54,789 nucleotides of DNA from Paracoccaceae bacterium (GTDB lineage: Bacteria; Pseudomonadota; Alphaproteobacteria; Rhodobacterales; Rhodobacteraceae), in the NCBI GenBank assembly GCA_024636555.1, contig JAGXGW010000022.1, positions 1 to 54,789 on the forward strand. The letters run 5' to 3'. The notes under the pieces are model-generated. The model worked only from the letters and a program-made list of their open reading frames with translations, ran no database searches and was not told the origin of the DNA. Positions 42,374 through 51,078 of this stretch are shown piece after piece; the first letter of the stretch is position 1, and each line of letters starts with the position of its first letter. The position numbers and the translations under genes were made by a program.

Positions 42374-44209
42374 TCATCCCGTCTCGGCCCCGATGAAGCC
42401 GCCCGATTGCCGCGCCCAGAGCCCCGCATAGATGCCCCCCGCCGCCAGCAGATCGCCGTGGGTGCCTTCTTCGGCGATGCGGCCCTGATCCAGCACCACG
42501 ATCCGGTCCATATGGGCGATGGTGCTCAGCCGGTGCGCGATGGCGATCACGGTCTTGCCCGCCATCATGTCATACAGCGTGTCCTGCACGGCGGCCTCGA
42601 CCTCGCTGTCCAGCGCGCTGGTCGCCTCGTCCAGCAGCAGGATCGGGGCGTTCTTGAGGATCACGCGGGCCAGTGCGATCCGCTGGCGCTGCCCACCCGA
42701 CAGCTTCACGCCGCGTTCGCCCACCTGCGCGTCAAAACCCTGACGGCCCTTGCCGTCCTGCAGATCGGGGATGAACGCGAGCGCCTGTGCCTGCGCTGCG
42801 GCCTGGCGCATTTCCGCCTCGGTCGCATCCGGCCTGCCGTAAAGCAGGTTGTCCCGCACCGAGCGGTGCATCAGCGCGCTGTCCTGCTGGACCATGCCGA
42901 TCTGCGCGCGCAAGGAGGACTGCGTGACATGGGCGATGTCCTGCCCGTCGATCAGGATGCGCCCGCCCTCTGCTGCATAAAAGCGCAAGAGCAGCTTCAT
43001 CAGCGTGGATTTTCCCGCACCGGAGCGGCCCACAAGCCCCACCTTCTCGCCGGGTGCGATGGTCAGATCGACCCGTTCAAGCCCGCCGCTGGTGCGGCCA
43101 TAGCTGTGGCTGACGCCATCGAGCACGATCCCGCCGCGGGTTACCTTCAAAGGCACTGCATCTGCTGCATCGGGCAGCGTGATCGGTTGCGCGATGGTCT
43201 GCATGCCTTCGGCCACCACACCCAACTGGCGGAAGAACGTGGTCAGCGCCCACATGATCCAGCCCGTCATCGCATTGAGGCGCAGGGTCAGCGCGGTGGC
43301 TGCCGCGACAGCACCCACGCTCGCCTCGCCCTGCATCCACAGCCAGATCGCCCAGCCGACAACCCCCACGATCAACAGACCGTTCAGGAAGACGAGGCCG
43401 AAATCCATCTTGGTATAAAGCCGCATCTCGGCCTGAAAGGTCAGGCGTGCCTCCTCGATCGCCTCGCGGGCAAAGGCCAGTTCGCGGCCCTTCTGGTCGA
43501 ACATCTTGACCGAATGGATATTGGTGTAGCTGTCCACCACGCGTCCCGTGACCGCGCTGCGCGCATCCGACGCCGCCTCGGACGCAGGCTGCACACGCTT
43601 GATCGCCCAGCGCATCAGCCCGGCATAGGCCACCAGCCATGCGATCAAGGGCAGCATCAGCCGGGGATCGGCCTGCCCCAGAATCACCACTGCGCCCACC
43701 ACATAAGCGATTGAAAACGTGATGGCGTCGAAGACCTGAAATACCGCCTCGCCCGCCGCAGGCGGCGTCTGCATGATGCGGTTCGCGATACGGCCCGCGA
43801 AATCATTCTCGAACCAGCCCACCGATTGGCGCAGGACATGGGCATGCGCGCGCCAGCGGATCAATGTGCCGAAGTTGGGCAGGATCGTATTGTTGAGCAG
43901 CAAGACATTCGCCGCCTGAATCGCCGGGCGCAGGATCAGGATGAACACCACCAGCGCGATCAGCATGGTGCCATGCTCGGCCCAGACGCGCCCCGGATCA
44001 CCCTGTAACAGATCGACGATCCAGCCCATCACCCAGATCAACGCAATCTCGACCGCCGCCACCAGCACGGATGTGATGCCGGTGATCCAGAACACGCGTT
44101 TGAACGGCTGCGCGTAATCCAGCATGAACCGCCACAGGGTTTGCGGCGGATGGTCTTTTTCGGGATAGGGACCATAGGGATCGACAAGATTTTCAAAGAA
44201 ACGGAACAT
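42374..44209 (-). CDS. ABC exporter, fused permease and ATPase
   Basis: 611 residues. The N-terminal half has six spans (ABC type-1 exporter membrane domain). The C-terminal half has Walker A GRSGAGKST, Q-loop MVQQDSALMHRSV, signature LSGGQRQRIALARVI, Walker B ILLLDEATSALD and the H-loop in IAHRLST. It works as a homodimer or with a partner, as in MsbA/lipid and drug exporters. Start 44209 (MFRFFENLVDPYGPYPEKDH) is set by the conserved N-terminal style; the frame upstream is low complexity and lies over the rimO promoter region. Cargo unknown. Confidence 0.9.
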   Translation of the reverse strand: MFRFFENLVDPYGPYPEKDHPPQTLWRFMLDYAQPFKRVFWITGITSVLVAAVEIALIWVMGWIVDLLQGDPGRVWAEHGTMLIALVVFILILRPAIQAANVLLLNNTILPNFGTLIRWRAHAHVLRQSVGWFENDFAGRIANRIMQTPPAAGEAVFQVFDAITFSIAYVVGAVVILGQADPRLMLPLIAWLVAYAGLMRWAIKRVQPASEAASDARSAVTGRVVDSYTNIHSVKMFDQKGRELAFAREAIEEARLTFQAEMRLYTKMDFGLVFLNGLLIVGVVGWAIWLWMQGEASVGAVAAATALTLRLNAMTGWIMWALTTFFRQLGVVAEGMQTIAQPITLPDAADAVPLKVTRGGIVLDGVSHSYGRTSGGLERVDLTIAPGEKVGLVGRSGAGKSTLMKLLLRFYAAEGGRILIDGQDIAHVTQSSLRAQIGMVQQDSALMHRSVRDNLLYGRPDATEAEMRQAAAQAQALAFIPDLQDGKGRQGFDAQVGERGVKLSGGQRQRIALARVILKNAPILLLDEATSALDSEVEAAVQDTLYDMMAGKTVIAIAHRLSTIAHMDRIVVLDQGRIAEEGTHGDLLAAGGIYAGLWARQSGGFIGAETG

Positions 44210-44346
44210 GTATGGCAGCTTTCTGTGCGGCACCGCCTTAGCTGGCACCCTTTTGGGTGACATAGCCGAAAGCCCCGACCGGCGCAGCCCCGAACCTGGC
44301 CAAAATCCCGCTTTCAATGCAGCCCGCCCCGCATTATATGCGCGCA

Positions 44347-45759
44347 ATGACCCATAACCCGCCCAGCCCCAATCCGCCCAGCCCGAACCCTCCCAGCCTG
44401 CGGCCCGACCTTGCGCCGCGCGCACGGATCAAGGACGCGCCACGCCCCGGCCAGCCGACCATCGGCATGGTCAGCCTCGGCTGTCCCAAGGCGCTGGTCG
44501 ACAGCGAGCGCATCCTGACCCGCCTGCGGGCCGAGGGCTACGCCATCAGCCCCGATTATTCCGGCGCGGATGCGGTGATCGTGAACACCTGCGGTTTTCT
44601 GGACAGCGCCAAGGCGGAAAGTCTGGAGGCCATCGGGGAGGCCCTTGCCGAGAATGGCCGCGTGATCGTGACAGGCTGTCTGGGCGCCGAGCCCGAATAC
44701 ATCACCGGCGCGCATCCGAAGGTGCTGGCGGTGACAGGCCCGCATCAATACGAGGCGGTGCTGGATGCCGTGCACCGCGCCGTGCCGCCGTCGCCCGATC
44801 CGTTCATCGACCTGCTGCCCGCATCGGCTGTGTCATTGACGCCGCGCCACTACAGTTACCTCAAGATTTCAGAGGGTTGCAACCACAAGTGCAAGTTCTG
44901 CATCATCCCCGACATGCGCGGGCGGCTCGCCAGCCGTCCGGCCCATGCCGTGCTGCGCGAGGCGGAAAAGCTGGTGCAGAATGGCGTGAAGGAGTTGCTG
45001 GTGATCTCGCAGGACACCTCCGCCTACGGGGTGGATATCCGGCACGCCGAGGCCAACGGCCACCGCGCGCATATCACCGATCTGGCGCGCGATCTGGGAT
45101 CGCTGGGCGCTTGGGTCCGGCTGCATTACGTCTACCCCTATCCGCATGTGCGCGACCTCATTCCGCTGATGGCGGACCCGGCCTCGGGCGTGCTGCCCTA
45201 TCTGGATATCCCGTTCCAGCACGCGCATCCGGATGTGCTGCGCCGCATGGCGCGGCCTGCGGCTGCGGCAAAGACGCTGGACGAGATCGCGGCATGGCGC
45301 GCTACCTGCCCCGATATCACCCTGCGCTCTACCTTCATCGTCGGCTATCCCGGCGAGACGGAGGCCGAGTTCCAGACGCTGCTAGACTGGATGGACGAGG
45401 CGCAGTTGGACCGTGTCGGGTGCTTCCAATATGAAAACGTCGCCGGTGCGCGCTCCAACGCCCTGCCGGATCATGTTGCCCCAGAGGTCAAGCAGGAGCG
45501 CTGGGACCGTTTCATGGAAAAGGCGCAGGCGATCTCGGAGGCGAAACTGGCCGCCAAGGTGGGCCGCACCGTCGAAGTCATCGTGGACGATATCGACGAG
45601 GACGGCATCGCCACCTGCCGCACATGGGCCGACGCGCCGGAGATTGACGGCAATCTGTTCATCGACGAGGAGACACAGACGTTATCCGTCGGTGACGTTG
45701 TCAAGGTCGAGGTCGACGAGGCGGGCGATTATGACCTGTGGGGACGGCTGGTGCGCTGA
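44347..45759 (+). CDS. rimO: Ribosomal protein uS12 methylthiotransferase
   Basis: 470 residues. Radical-SAM enzyme that adds a methylthio group to the conserved aspartate of S12. The radical-SAM cluster is C178-x3-C182-x2-C185 (GCNHKCKFC); the N-terminal cluster uses C46, C82 and C111 ([32 protein letters not shown]). The C-terminal TRAM domain is present ([13 protein letters not shown]). Residues 4-17 are a NPPSP repeat ([14 protein letters not shown]) that is not part of the family. Start ATG 44347 is chosen over one 9 bases upstream; neither has a clear Shine-Dalgarno sequence. Confidence 0.93.
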   Translation: MTHNPPSPNPPSPNPPSLRPDLAPRARIKDAPRPGQPTIGMVSLGCPKALVDSERILTRLRAEGYAISPDYSGADAVIVNTCGFLDSAKAESLEAIGEALAENGRVIVTGCLGAEPEYITGAHPKVLAVTGPHQYEAVLDAVHRAVPPSPDPFIDLLPASAVSLTPRHYSYLKISEGCNHKCKFCIIPDMRGRLASRPAHAVLREAEKLVQNGVKELLVISQDTSAYGVDIRHAEANGHRAHITDLARDLGSLGAWVRLHYVYPYPHVRDLIPLMADPASGVLPYLDIPFQHAHPDVLRRMARPAAAAKTLDEIAAWRATCPDITLRSTFIVGYPGETEAEFQTLLDWMDEAQLDRVGCFQYENVAGARSNALPDHVAPEVKQERWDRFMEKAQAISEAKLAAKVGRTVEVIVDDIDEDGIATCRTWADAPEIDGNLFIDEETQTLSVGDVVKVEVDEAGDYDLWGRLVR

Positions 45760-45821
45760 TCCGCCTGCGACAGGGTGGCAGGCCACCTTGCCCCCTGCCG
45801 CCTTTCCGCTACCTCATCGTC

Positions 45822-46196
45822 ATGAGCCAAACCGATACCCGCGTTTTGTATAATCACGACTGTCCGGTCTGCCGGGCAGAAATCACGCATTACGCGGATT
45901 ACGCCGGGCGCGAAGGTCTGGCCATCGGCTTCGATGATCTGAACCGCGTCGATCTGGGGATGTGGGGCGTGACAGCGGATCAGGCCGCGCGCCGCCTGCA
46001 TGTCGTGCATGAGGGGCAGGTTCTGTCAGGCATTGCAGCCTTCATCACCCTGTGGCAGCAGATGCCGCGCTATCGCTGGCTGGCCCGGATCGTGGCGCTG
46101 CCGGGCATCCGGCATATCGCCGTTCTGGTCTATGACCATGTGCTGGCACCGGCGCTCTACTGGACGCATCTGCGGCGCTTGCGCCAAGGCGGCTGA
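45822..46196 (+). CDS. DCC-family (DUF393) thiol-disulfide oxidoreductase-like protein
   Basis: 124 residues. VLYNHDCPVCRAEITHY near the N-terminus is the DCC motif with its CxxC pair, a thioredoxin-like variant. The remainder is helical, ending in a short hydrophobic stretch (IAVLVYDHVLAPALYWTHL). It may act on thiols or serve as a small redox partner; no substrate is known. It follows rimO by 62 bases on the same strand and could share its transcript. Confidence 0.82.
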   Translation: MSQTDTRVLYNHDCPVCRAEITHYADYAGREGLAIGFDDLNRVDLGMWGVTADQAARRLHVVHEGQVLSGIAAFITLWQQMPRYRWLARIVALPGIRHIAVLVYDHVLAPALYWTHLRRLRQGG

Positions 46197-46215
46197 ATCC
46201 TGTCCAAAAATCCCG

Positions 46216-46560
46216 TCAACTTGCACCTTTGTCTTCCATCATCCGCTTCAGTCGTACCAGCTCCGGTGCAACGAGACAGCCCTGCGGCGATGCCTCTCCC
46301 GCCTCCGCCACGCCGGCCAGCCAGATCTCGCATCCCCCGACCACGTCACAGGTCCGGCAGCGGTTGACCAGTGCGCGGTAACCGTCCCGATCCAGATGCC
46401 CGCGGGCCACAACCGCCCCGAGGCTCAGATCCATGACCCGCGCCACCGACCTGACGAGCCAGAAGTGGCGGTCAGGATCGCCAAGATGCAGGATGGGGGA
46501 TGAATTGCTGCCCGCGCCTTGGTTCTGCTTTTCCCCAGGATCAAAATCTGTCGAGAGCAT
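46216..46560 (-). CDS. DUF6455-type protein, second copy
   Basis: 114 residues from MLSTDFDPGEKQ. VMDLSLGAVVARGHLDRDGY followed by NRCRTCDVVGGCEIWL carries the CxxC-x5-C pattern seen also in the upstream copy, and both share the LG-x-helix before it. The cysteines suggest a small metal or haem-independent redox site, not proven. The gene overlaps the end of the first copy by 20 bases in another frame, so translation is coupled. Two closely spaced Met codons exist (15 bases apart); the downstream one is used here. Confidence 0.65.
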   Translation of the reverse strand: MLSTDFDPGEKQNQGAGSNSSPILHLGDPDRHFWLVRSVARVMDLSLGAVVARGHLDRDGYRALVNRCRTCDVVGGCEIWLAGVAEAGEASPQGCLVAPELVRLKRMMEDKGAS

Positions 46561-46819
46561 CGAAAGCCCCGGCATTCCGACAGAAATAGGGGGTCGTCGC
46601 TGCAGCGGAGGCCCCTTTGGCGGATGATCTTCGCTGGCTGTCCAACCATGCCTCGCACCCTTCGGGATTGGCGCAACCGGTGCAGCGCAATACCAAATCG
46701 GGCAGCGCACCCGGGGCCAGTTGCCCCCGCAGCACAGCTTCTTCCAGATCGACGCCCAGCGTTTCAGCCATGCGGTCAACCAATGCCGCATGGCGGCGCA
46801 ATGTCAGGTTCTGTGGCAT
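46541..46819 (-). CDS. DUF6455-type protein, first copy
   Basis: 92 residues from MPQNLTLRRHAALVDRMAET. LGVDLEEAVLRGQLAPGALP precedes LRCTGCANPEGCEAWL, a CxxC-x5-C motif aligned with that of the next gene. ATG 46819 lies 8 bases after GAGG, a better spacing than the ATG 6 bases further up. An FNR-type site is 78-91 bases upstream of the start, so expression is probably raised at low oxygen. This and the following gene look like an old tandem duplication. Confidence 0.68.
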   Translation of the reverse strand: MPQNLTLRRHAALVDRMAETLGVDLEEAVLRGQLAPGALPDLVLRCTGCANPEGCEAWLDSQRRSSAKGASAAATTPYFCRNAGAFDALDRF

Positions 46820-46896
46820 TTGCATTTCCTCGGCTTTTCCCGGCTCCGGAGGCGGGCGGGATGGACCGACGATGCCGCAAAGCCGCCAGCGCCGCC

Positions 46897-46910
46897 TTGA
46901 CCTGAATCAA
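46897..46910. promoter_or_regulatory. FNR/FnrL-type box upstream of the DUF6455 pair
   Basis: TTGAC-CTGA-ATCAA, nine of ten half-site bases of the FNR/CRP-family anaerobic consensus TTGAT-N4-ATCAA. It lies in the gap between the M48 stop and the DUF6455 start, about 84 bases (box centre) before that start codon, a spacing that allows activation. Confidence 0.6.
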
Positions 46911-46954
46911 GCCATCCCTGCGGATCTGCGAAGGCGCATACGCCCCGCGCGGGA

Positions 46955-47665
46955 TTACAGCCCCGCTGCCACCCGCTGCACCACAGCCAGCCGGTTCGCA
47001 TTGGGCGGGTGGGTGCCAAGGAAACGGTTGCCCGGATCGGGGATGCGGTTGAAAAACAGCGCCCCCCTGACAGGATCGAACCCGGCGCGCGCGGTCAGTA
47101 CAGTGCCGAGGGCATCGGCCTCAAGCTCGAATTCCTTTGAATAGGTCCGCGCGCCGACCGTCGCCCCCAGTTCCTGCGCCGATCTGAGCGCGCCGACATC
47201 GGCCCCGGTCAGCGATGCCAGCCCCGCGAAGATCACGGCCCCGGCGGCGGCATTCTGTTGCTGGCGCGGAATATGCGCGGCGATGTGATGCGCCGCCTCA
47301 TGCGCCATGACAAAGGCCAGCTCATCGGCATTGCCCATGTCGTTCAGAAGCGCCACCGTGAACCCGATCACAGGGCGGCCCGACCGGTCGAGCGTCTGGA
47401 ACGCATTGGGGGCCTGTCCGGGGCGGTCGTCGACCACGATCAGGAAATCGCAGTTCACGCCCGGCCGCTGCCGCCGGCATTCCTGTTCCGCCACCGGCTT
47501 GATCCGCTCCACCACCTGCGCGAAATTGCGCGCCGAGACAGGTACGCGCGCCACAGGTGCAGCGGCCAGCGATGCGTTCGCGGCAGGTCGCGGCGCTTGC
47601 GGCATGTCCATCGGGCCGACGCATCCGGCCAGCACCATCGCCACTGTCAGAACAAACCACCGCAT
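46955..47665 (-). CDS. M48-family metalloprotease lipoprotein
   Basis: 236 residues. MRWFVLTVAMVLAGC ends in a lipobox with C15 lipidated. HEAAHH in AFVMAHEAAHHIAAHIPRQQ is the HExxH zinc site, and the third ligand is probably the glutamate in SKEFELEADALGTVLTARAG. GTHPPNANRLA is the usual M48 C-terminal block. It would act in the periplasm on envelope proteins, like LoiP/BepA relatives without TPR repeats. Confidence 0.88.
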   Translation of the reverse strand: MRWFVLTVAMVLAGCVGPMDMPQAPRPAANASLAAAPVARVPVSARNFAQVVERIKPVAEQECRRQRPGVNCDFLIVVDDRPGQAPNAFQTLDRSGRPVIGFTVALLNDMGNADELAFVMAHEAAHHIAAHIPRQQQNAAAGAVIFAGLASLTGADVGALRSAQELGATVGARTYSKEFELEADALGTVLTARAGFDPVRGALFFNRIPDPGNRFLGTHPPNANRLAVVQRVAAGL

Positions 47666-47829
47666 GATGCCGCCTCTCGCTGTTATTTATATTGTGATGT
47701 TGTTCTTAGCAGTCTTGCCGCGCCGCGCCAGACCTTCTCACGCGCTATTGAGCGCGCCGCGGCTCTGCCAGCTTGCGGTTGGCGGGATACGAGGCTTGCA
47801 TTGGCCGATTTCCGCCTTAGGCTGCGAGC

Positions 47830-48066
47830 ATGTTTACCATCGAACACGAATTTGACGCCACAGTGATCACCCTCGTTGACGAGGGCGCGCGGCATTTGCA
47901 CGAGGATGTCATCGTGAATGCCTTCGAGGATTGCGTGACGATCGAGCAATTCGACACGCGGCTGGACCGGGTGGAGAAGGTCACCCTGTCGATGACGCAG
48001 ATCCGCGACCTTGCGGCGGCCCTGAACCTGCCCGAAGGGGTCTACCACTTGCGCCGCGACACCTGA
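47830..48066 (+). CDS. Short conserved hypothetical protein
   Basis: 78 residues: MFTIEHEFDATVITLVDEGA through NLPEGVYHLRRDT. An acidic beta-rich protein without membrane or catalytic motifs; similar short proteins are common in Rhodobacterales. It stands divergent from the M48 gene across a 164-base spacer. The coding frame is convincing for its size because of third-position GC and the clean domain-like ends. Function unknown. Confidence 0.6.
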   Translation: MFTIEHEFDATVITLVDEGARHLHEDVIVNAFEDCVTIEQFDTRLDRVEKVTLSMTQIRDLAAALNLPEGVYHLRRDT

Positions 48067-48094
48067 GATGGCCTGCGTTCCGGCTCTCCTGCCC

Positions 48095-48117
48095 GCTTCT
48101 TCTTGCGGACAATATCC
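48095..48117 (-). repeat. Dispersed intergenic motif, copy 3
   Basis: Minus-strand GGATATTGTCCGCAAGAAGA plus AGC, matching the 23-base motif at about 19 of 23 positions. It forms an inverted pair with the copy at 48199-48220; a GC hairpin (CCCGCC ... GGGCGGG, 48133-48164) lies between them. Confidence 0.6.
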
Positions 48118-48198
48118 CCGCCGGAGGCCCCCGCCCGCCACAGGCGCGCCTTACGGGGCGGGCCGTTGTGGGACAGGTCATGATATCGCCTTCGGCGA

Positions 48199-48220
48199 GG
48201 ATATTTGATGCAAGAAGAAA
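48199..48220 (+). repeat. Dispersed intergenic motif, copy 4 (overlaps a possible gene start)
   Basis: GGATATTTGATGCAAGAAGA plus AA. Its GAGG (48197-48200) and ATG (48208) happen to look like a Shine-Dalgarno sequence and start codon in frame with the deacetylase gene, giving a nine-residue extension MQEETDGAR. Confidence 0.6.
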
Positions 48221-48234
48221 CGGATGGCGCGCGT

Positions 48235-49356
48235 ATGACGACAGCTTTTTTCTGGGATGAGCGGTGTTTCTGGCATGCAGGCGGCAATTACGCGCTGACC
48301 CTGCCCCTGGGCGGATTGGTGCAACCGCTGGCGGCCGGTGGCTTGCCGGAGAACCCCGAGACCAAGCGGCGGCTCAAGAACCTGATGGACGTCACGGGCC
48401 TGTCCGATGATCTGCAGATGCGCCGTGCTGTCGCCGCCACATGGGAGGATCTGGCGCGCGTGCACCCGGAGGAGTTTCTGCAACGGTTCAAGGATCTGTC
48501 CGATCTGGGCGGTGGCGAGCTGGGCCTGCGGACGCCCTTTGCCAAGGGCGGATTCGAGATCGCGGCGTTGTCGGCGGGCCTTGCCAAGGCGGCGGTGCTC
48601 GCCGTCTGGGACGGCACGTTCCGCAATGCCTACGCCCTGTCTCGCCCGCCGGGGCATCACTGCCTGCCGGACTGGCCCAACGGTTTTTGTCTGCTCAACA
48701 ATATCGGCGTTGCCATCGGCGCGGCCCGCGCTGCAGGGCATCAGGGCCGGATCGCGGTGATCGACTGGGATGTGCACCACGGCAACGGGACCGAAGCGGT
48801 GTTCTATGACCGCGCCGATGTGCTGACCATCAGCCTGCATCAGGAGCGCAACTATCCGGTCGATACCGGCTTTATCGAGGATCGTGGCCGCGATGCGGGG
48901 CTGGGGTTCAACATGAACATCCCGTTGCCGCCCGGTGCCGGCCATGTCAGCTATCTTGAGGCGATGGAGCGGATCGTGCTGCCCGCGCTGGAGCAGTACC
49001 GCCCCGACATGATCATCATCGCCAGCGGCTATGATGCGGGCTGTTTCGATCCGCTCGCACGCATGCTGGCCACGGTCGAGACTTTCCGCGCAATGGCGCA
49101 GCAGGTGCTGGAGGCGGCGGACAGGCTCTGCGACGGTCGCCTCGTCATGGTGCATGAGGGCGGCTATTCCGAGGCCTATGTGCCATTCTGCGGCCATGCC
49201 GTCATTCAGGAGATGGCAGGCAGTGCCGTGGATGCGCCCGACCCGCTCGCCCCTATTGTGGCCGCACGCCAGCCATCGGCGCGGATGGATGCTTTCGTCA
49301 GCACGTTGATCGGCGAAATAGCCGAGGCTTTGCTGCCTTTGCCCGAGATGCCGTGA
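48235..49356 (+). CDS. Histone deacetylase-family (class II-like) deacetylase
   Basis: 373 residues. Arginase/deacetylase fold with zinc site: SRPPGHHCLPDWPNGFCLLN, VIDWDVHHGNGTEAVFY, and ASGYDAGCFDPLARM, with the catalytic-tyrosine loop HEGGYSEAYVPFCGHAV. Bacterial members act on acetylated small molecules such as polyamines or on proteins. MTTAFFWDERCFWHAGGNYA matches the usual family N-terminus, so ATG 48235 is preferred; an in-frame ATG at 48208 lies in a dispersed repeat and has a fortuitous GAGG. The nitroreductase gene follows 105 bases later. Confidence 0.9.
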   Translation: MTTAFFWDERCFWHAGGNYALTLPLGGLVQPLAAGGLPENPETKRRLKNLMDVTGLSDDLQMRRAVAATWEDLARVHPEEFLQRFKDLSDLGGGELGLRTPFAKGGFEIAALSAGLAKAAVLAVWDGTFRNAYALSRPPGHHCLPDWPNGFCLLNNIGVAIGAARAAGHQGRIAVIDWDVHHGNGTEAVFYDRADVLTISLHQERNYPVDTGFIEDRGRDAGLGFNMNIPLPPGAGHVSYLEAMERIVLPALEQYRPDMIIIASGYDAGCFDPLARMLATVETFRAMAQQVLEAADRLCDGRLVMVHEGGYSEAYVPFCGHAVIQEMAGSAVDAPDPLAPIVAARQPSARMDAFVSTLIGEIAEALLPLPEMP

Positions 49357-49461
49357 CTCACGGGCTTGACCCTGCCCCCTTCACGCCCGACATAAGACAG
49401 GCCAGCCAGTCCGCACCGTCGGACCAAGCGACAGACGGACTTCAGGCCAAAGGACGCTTCC

Positions 49462-50040
49462 ATGCCCGATCCAAACCCCGCCGCCCTTGATTTTCTTTTG
49501 ACACGGCGCTCGCGTCCGGCAAAGACACTGGGCCTGCCCATCCCGACGCCGGAGCAGTTGATCCCGATCCTGACGGCCGCCGCCCGCAGCCCCGACCACG
49601 GCAAGCTGGAGCCATGGCGCTTTGTGGTGCTGGAAGGCATCGCATTGCGACGGCTTGGCGATCACGCCAGAGCCCGCGCCTCGGACCTTGGGCTTGACGC
49701 GGAACAGGCCGACAAGGGCGCGCAGCAATTCGAGACCGGACATCTGGCCGTGGCGGTGATCGAGGTGCAGAAACCATCCGACAAAATCCCCGCGCTGGAG
49801 CAAACCTATGCCGTGGGCGGCGTCTGTCTGGCCTTGCTAAACGCCGCGCTGGCCAGCGGATGGGGTGCGAACTGGCTGTCTGGCTGGCCCAGCCATGACC
49901 GCGCCTTCATGGAGCAGGCGCTAGAACTGGCCGCGCATGAGCGGATCGCGGGCTTCATCCACATCGGCACCGAGACCAGCGCGCCGCCGGACCGTCCGCG
50001 TCCCGATCTGGCGCAGATTGTCACGTGGCACCGATCCTGA
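49462..50040 (+). CDS. Nitroreductase-family flavoprotein (YdjA-like)
   Basis: 192 residues. FLLTRRSRPAKTLGLPIPTP and AARSPDHGKLEPWRFVVLEG are the FMN-binding N-terminal blocks; GGVCLALLNAALASGWGANW and IHIGTETSAPPDRPRPDL complete the minimal nitroreductase fold. It would use NAD(P)H and FMN; natural substrate unknown. It is followed 13 bases later by the EI24 gene and is likely in one transcript with it. Confidence 0.87.
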   Translation: MPDPNPAALDFLLTRRSRPAKTLGLPIPTPEQLIPILTAAARSPDHGKLEPWRFVVLEGIALRRLGDHARARASDLGLDAEQADKGAQQFETGHLAVAVIEVQKPSDKIPALEQTYAVGGVCLALLNAALASGWGANWLSGWPSHDRAFMEQALELAAHERIAGFIHIGTETSAPPDRPRPDLAQIVTWHRS

Positions 50041-50053
50041 GGAGCATGACGCA

Positions 50054-50770
50054 ATGGCCGCAGGGCTGATCCTTGCATCTTTCGCCAAGGCGCTGGGGCA
50101 GCTTGGTGATCGCCGTCTGTCGCGAGTGTTCTGGCTTGGCATCGCGCTGGCCCTGCTGCTGCTGGCGCTGGCCTCGGCCGGGGTGCAGGCGCTGCTCGTC
50201 TGGTGGGCCAGTGATGGCGTCACCCTGCCCTATATCGGCGAGGTGCAATGGTTTGCAGCAATTGCAGGCTGGTCCGGTCCCGCCGCGATGATCCTGTTCT
50301 CGGTCATCCTGATGGTGCCCGTCGCCTCGGCTATGTCCTCGCTGTTTCTGGACCGCGTGGCCGATGCCGTCGAGGCACGGCATCATCCGCAGGCAGGTGA
50401 GCCCAAACCAGTGCCCCTGTCAGAAACGGTGGTGGATGCGGTAAGCTTTCTGGGTGTGATGCTCGTGGCCAACGCCATCGCGCTAGTGCTCTACCTGATC
50501 TTCTCGCCCGTGGCCCTGTTCATCTTTTGGGGGCTGAACGGCTATTTGCTGGGGCGCGAATATTTCACCCTCGTCGCGATCCGGCATCTGGGACGGGCAC
50601 GGGCCTACGAGTTGCGTCGCACCCATCGTGCGACGGTCTGGCTGGGGGGTATTCTGATGGCGGTGCCGCTGTCGATCCCTCTGCTCAACCTCGCGATCCC
50701 TGTGCTGGGGGCCGCGACGTTCACGCATATCTATCACGGGCTGATGCGCCGCGACGCGCGGGCCGGATAA
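50054..50770 (+). CDS. EI24/CysZ-like membrane protein
   Basis: 238 residues with about five to six hydrophobic segments, starting MAAGLILASFAKALGQLGDR. GYLLGREYFTLVAIRHLGRA in the second half is the conserved EI24-domain stretch (GREYxxxVAxR). CysZ relatives move sulfate into the cytoplasm, but this branch is not proven. Start 50054 has AGGAG in CCTGAGGAGCATGACGC just upstream. It follows the nitroreductase gene directly. Confidence 0.82.
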   Translation: MAAGLILASFAKALGQLGDRRLSRVFWLGIALALLLLALASAGVQALLVWWASDGVTLPYIGEVQWFAAIAGWSGPAAMILFSVILMVPVASAMSSLFLDRVADAVEARHHPQAGEPKPVPLSETVVDAVSFLGVMLVANAIALVLYLIFSPVALFIFWGLNGYLLGREYFTLVAIRHLGRARAYELRRTHRATVWLGGILMAVPLSIPLLNLAIPVLGAATFTHIYHGLMRRDARAG

Positions 50771-50802
50771 CGCGCTCACGTTTGTCGGCTTGGCGCTTGC
50801 GC

Positions 50803-51078
50803 TCAGGGGCGCGGGCCCATCCGCTCGAACCAGTCGAGATCGCGCACTGTCAAAGTGCCGGACAGAATCACATAGGCAGCGATGACCCAGAGCACGGCGG
50901 CAATCCCTGTCGTGATCAGCGCCCGCTTTGGCAATTGCGGCTCGTGCGGCGCGCCTGCATGGGTCCCGCGCACGATCTCGCCGATATCGCCCTGCGTCTT
51001 CAACCGGATCGGCAGCACGACAAGGAAGGTCAGAAACCATAGCACCGCATAGAGAACGAGACCCGAGGCAATACCCAT
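50803..51078 (-). CDS. DUF1467 membrane protein
   Basis: 91 residues, two membrane helices: LVLYAVLWFLTFLVVLPIRL and LITTGIAAVLWVIAAYVIL, with a PIRLKTQGD loop typical of DUF1467. The start overlaps the mce stop by one base (TGATG), so it is translationally coupled to methylmalonyl-CoA epimerase, a pairing that recurs in alphaproteobacteria. Role unknown. Confidence 0.85.
   Translation of the reverse strand: MGIASGLVLYAVLWFLTFLVVLPIRLKTQGDIGEIVRGTHAGAPHEPQLPKRALITTGIAAVLWVIAAYVILSGTLTVRDLDWFERMGPRP

Noticed and set aside
45774..45787. GGTGGC-AG-GCCACC hairpin after rimO
   Set aside because: Two-base loop and no T tract; too weak to call a terminator.
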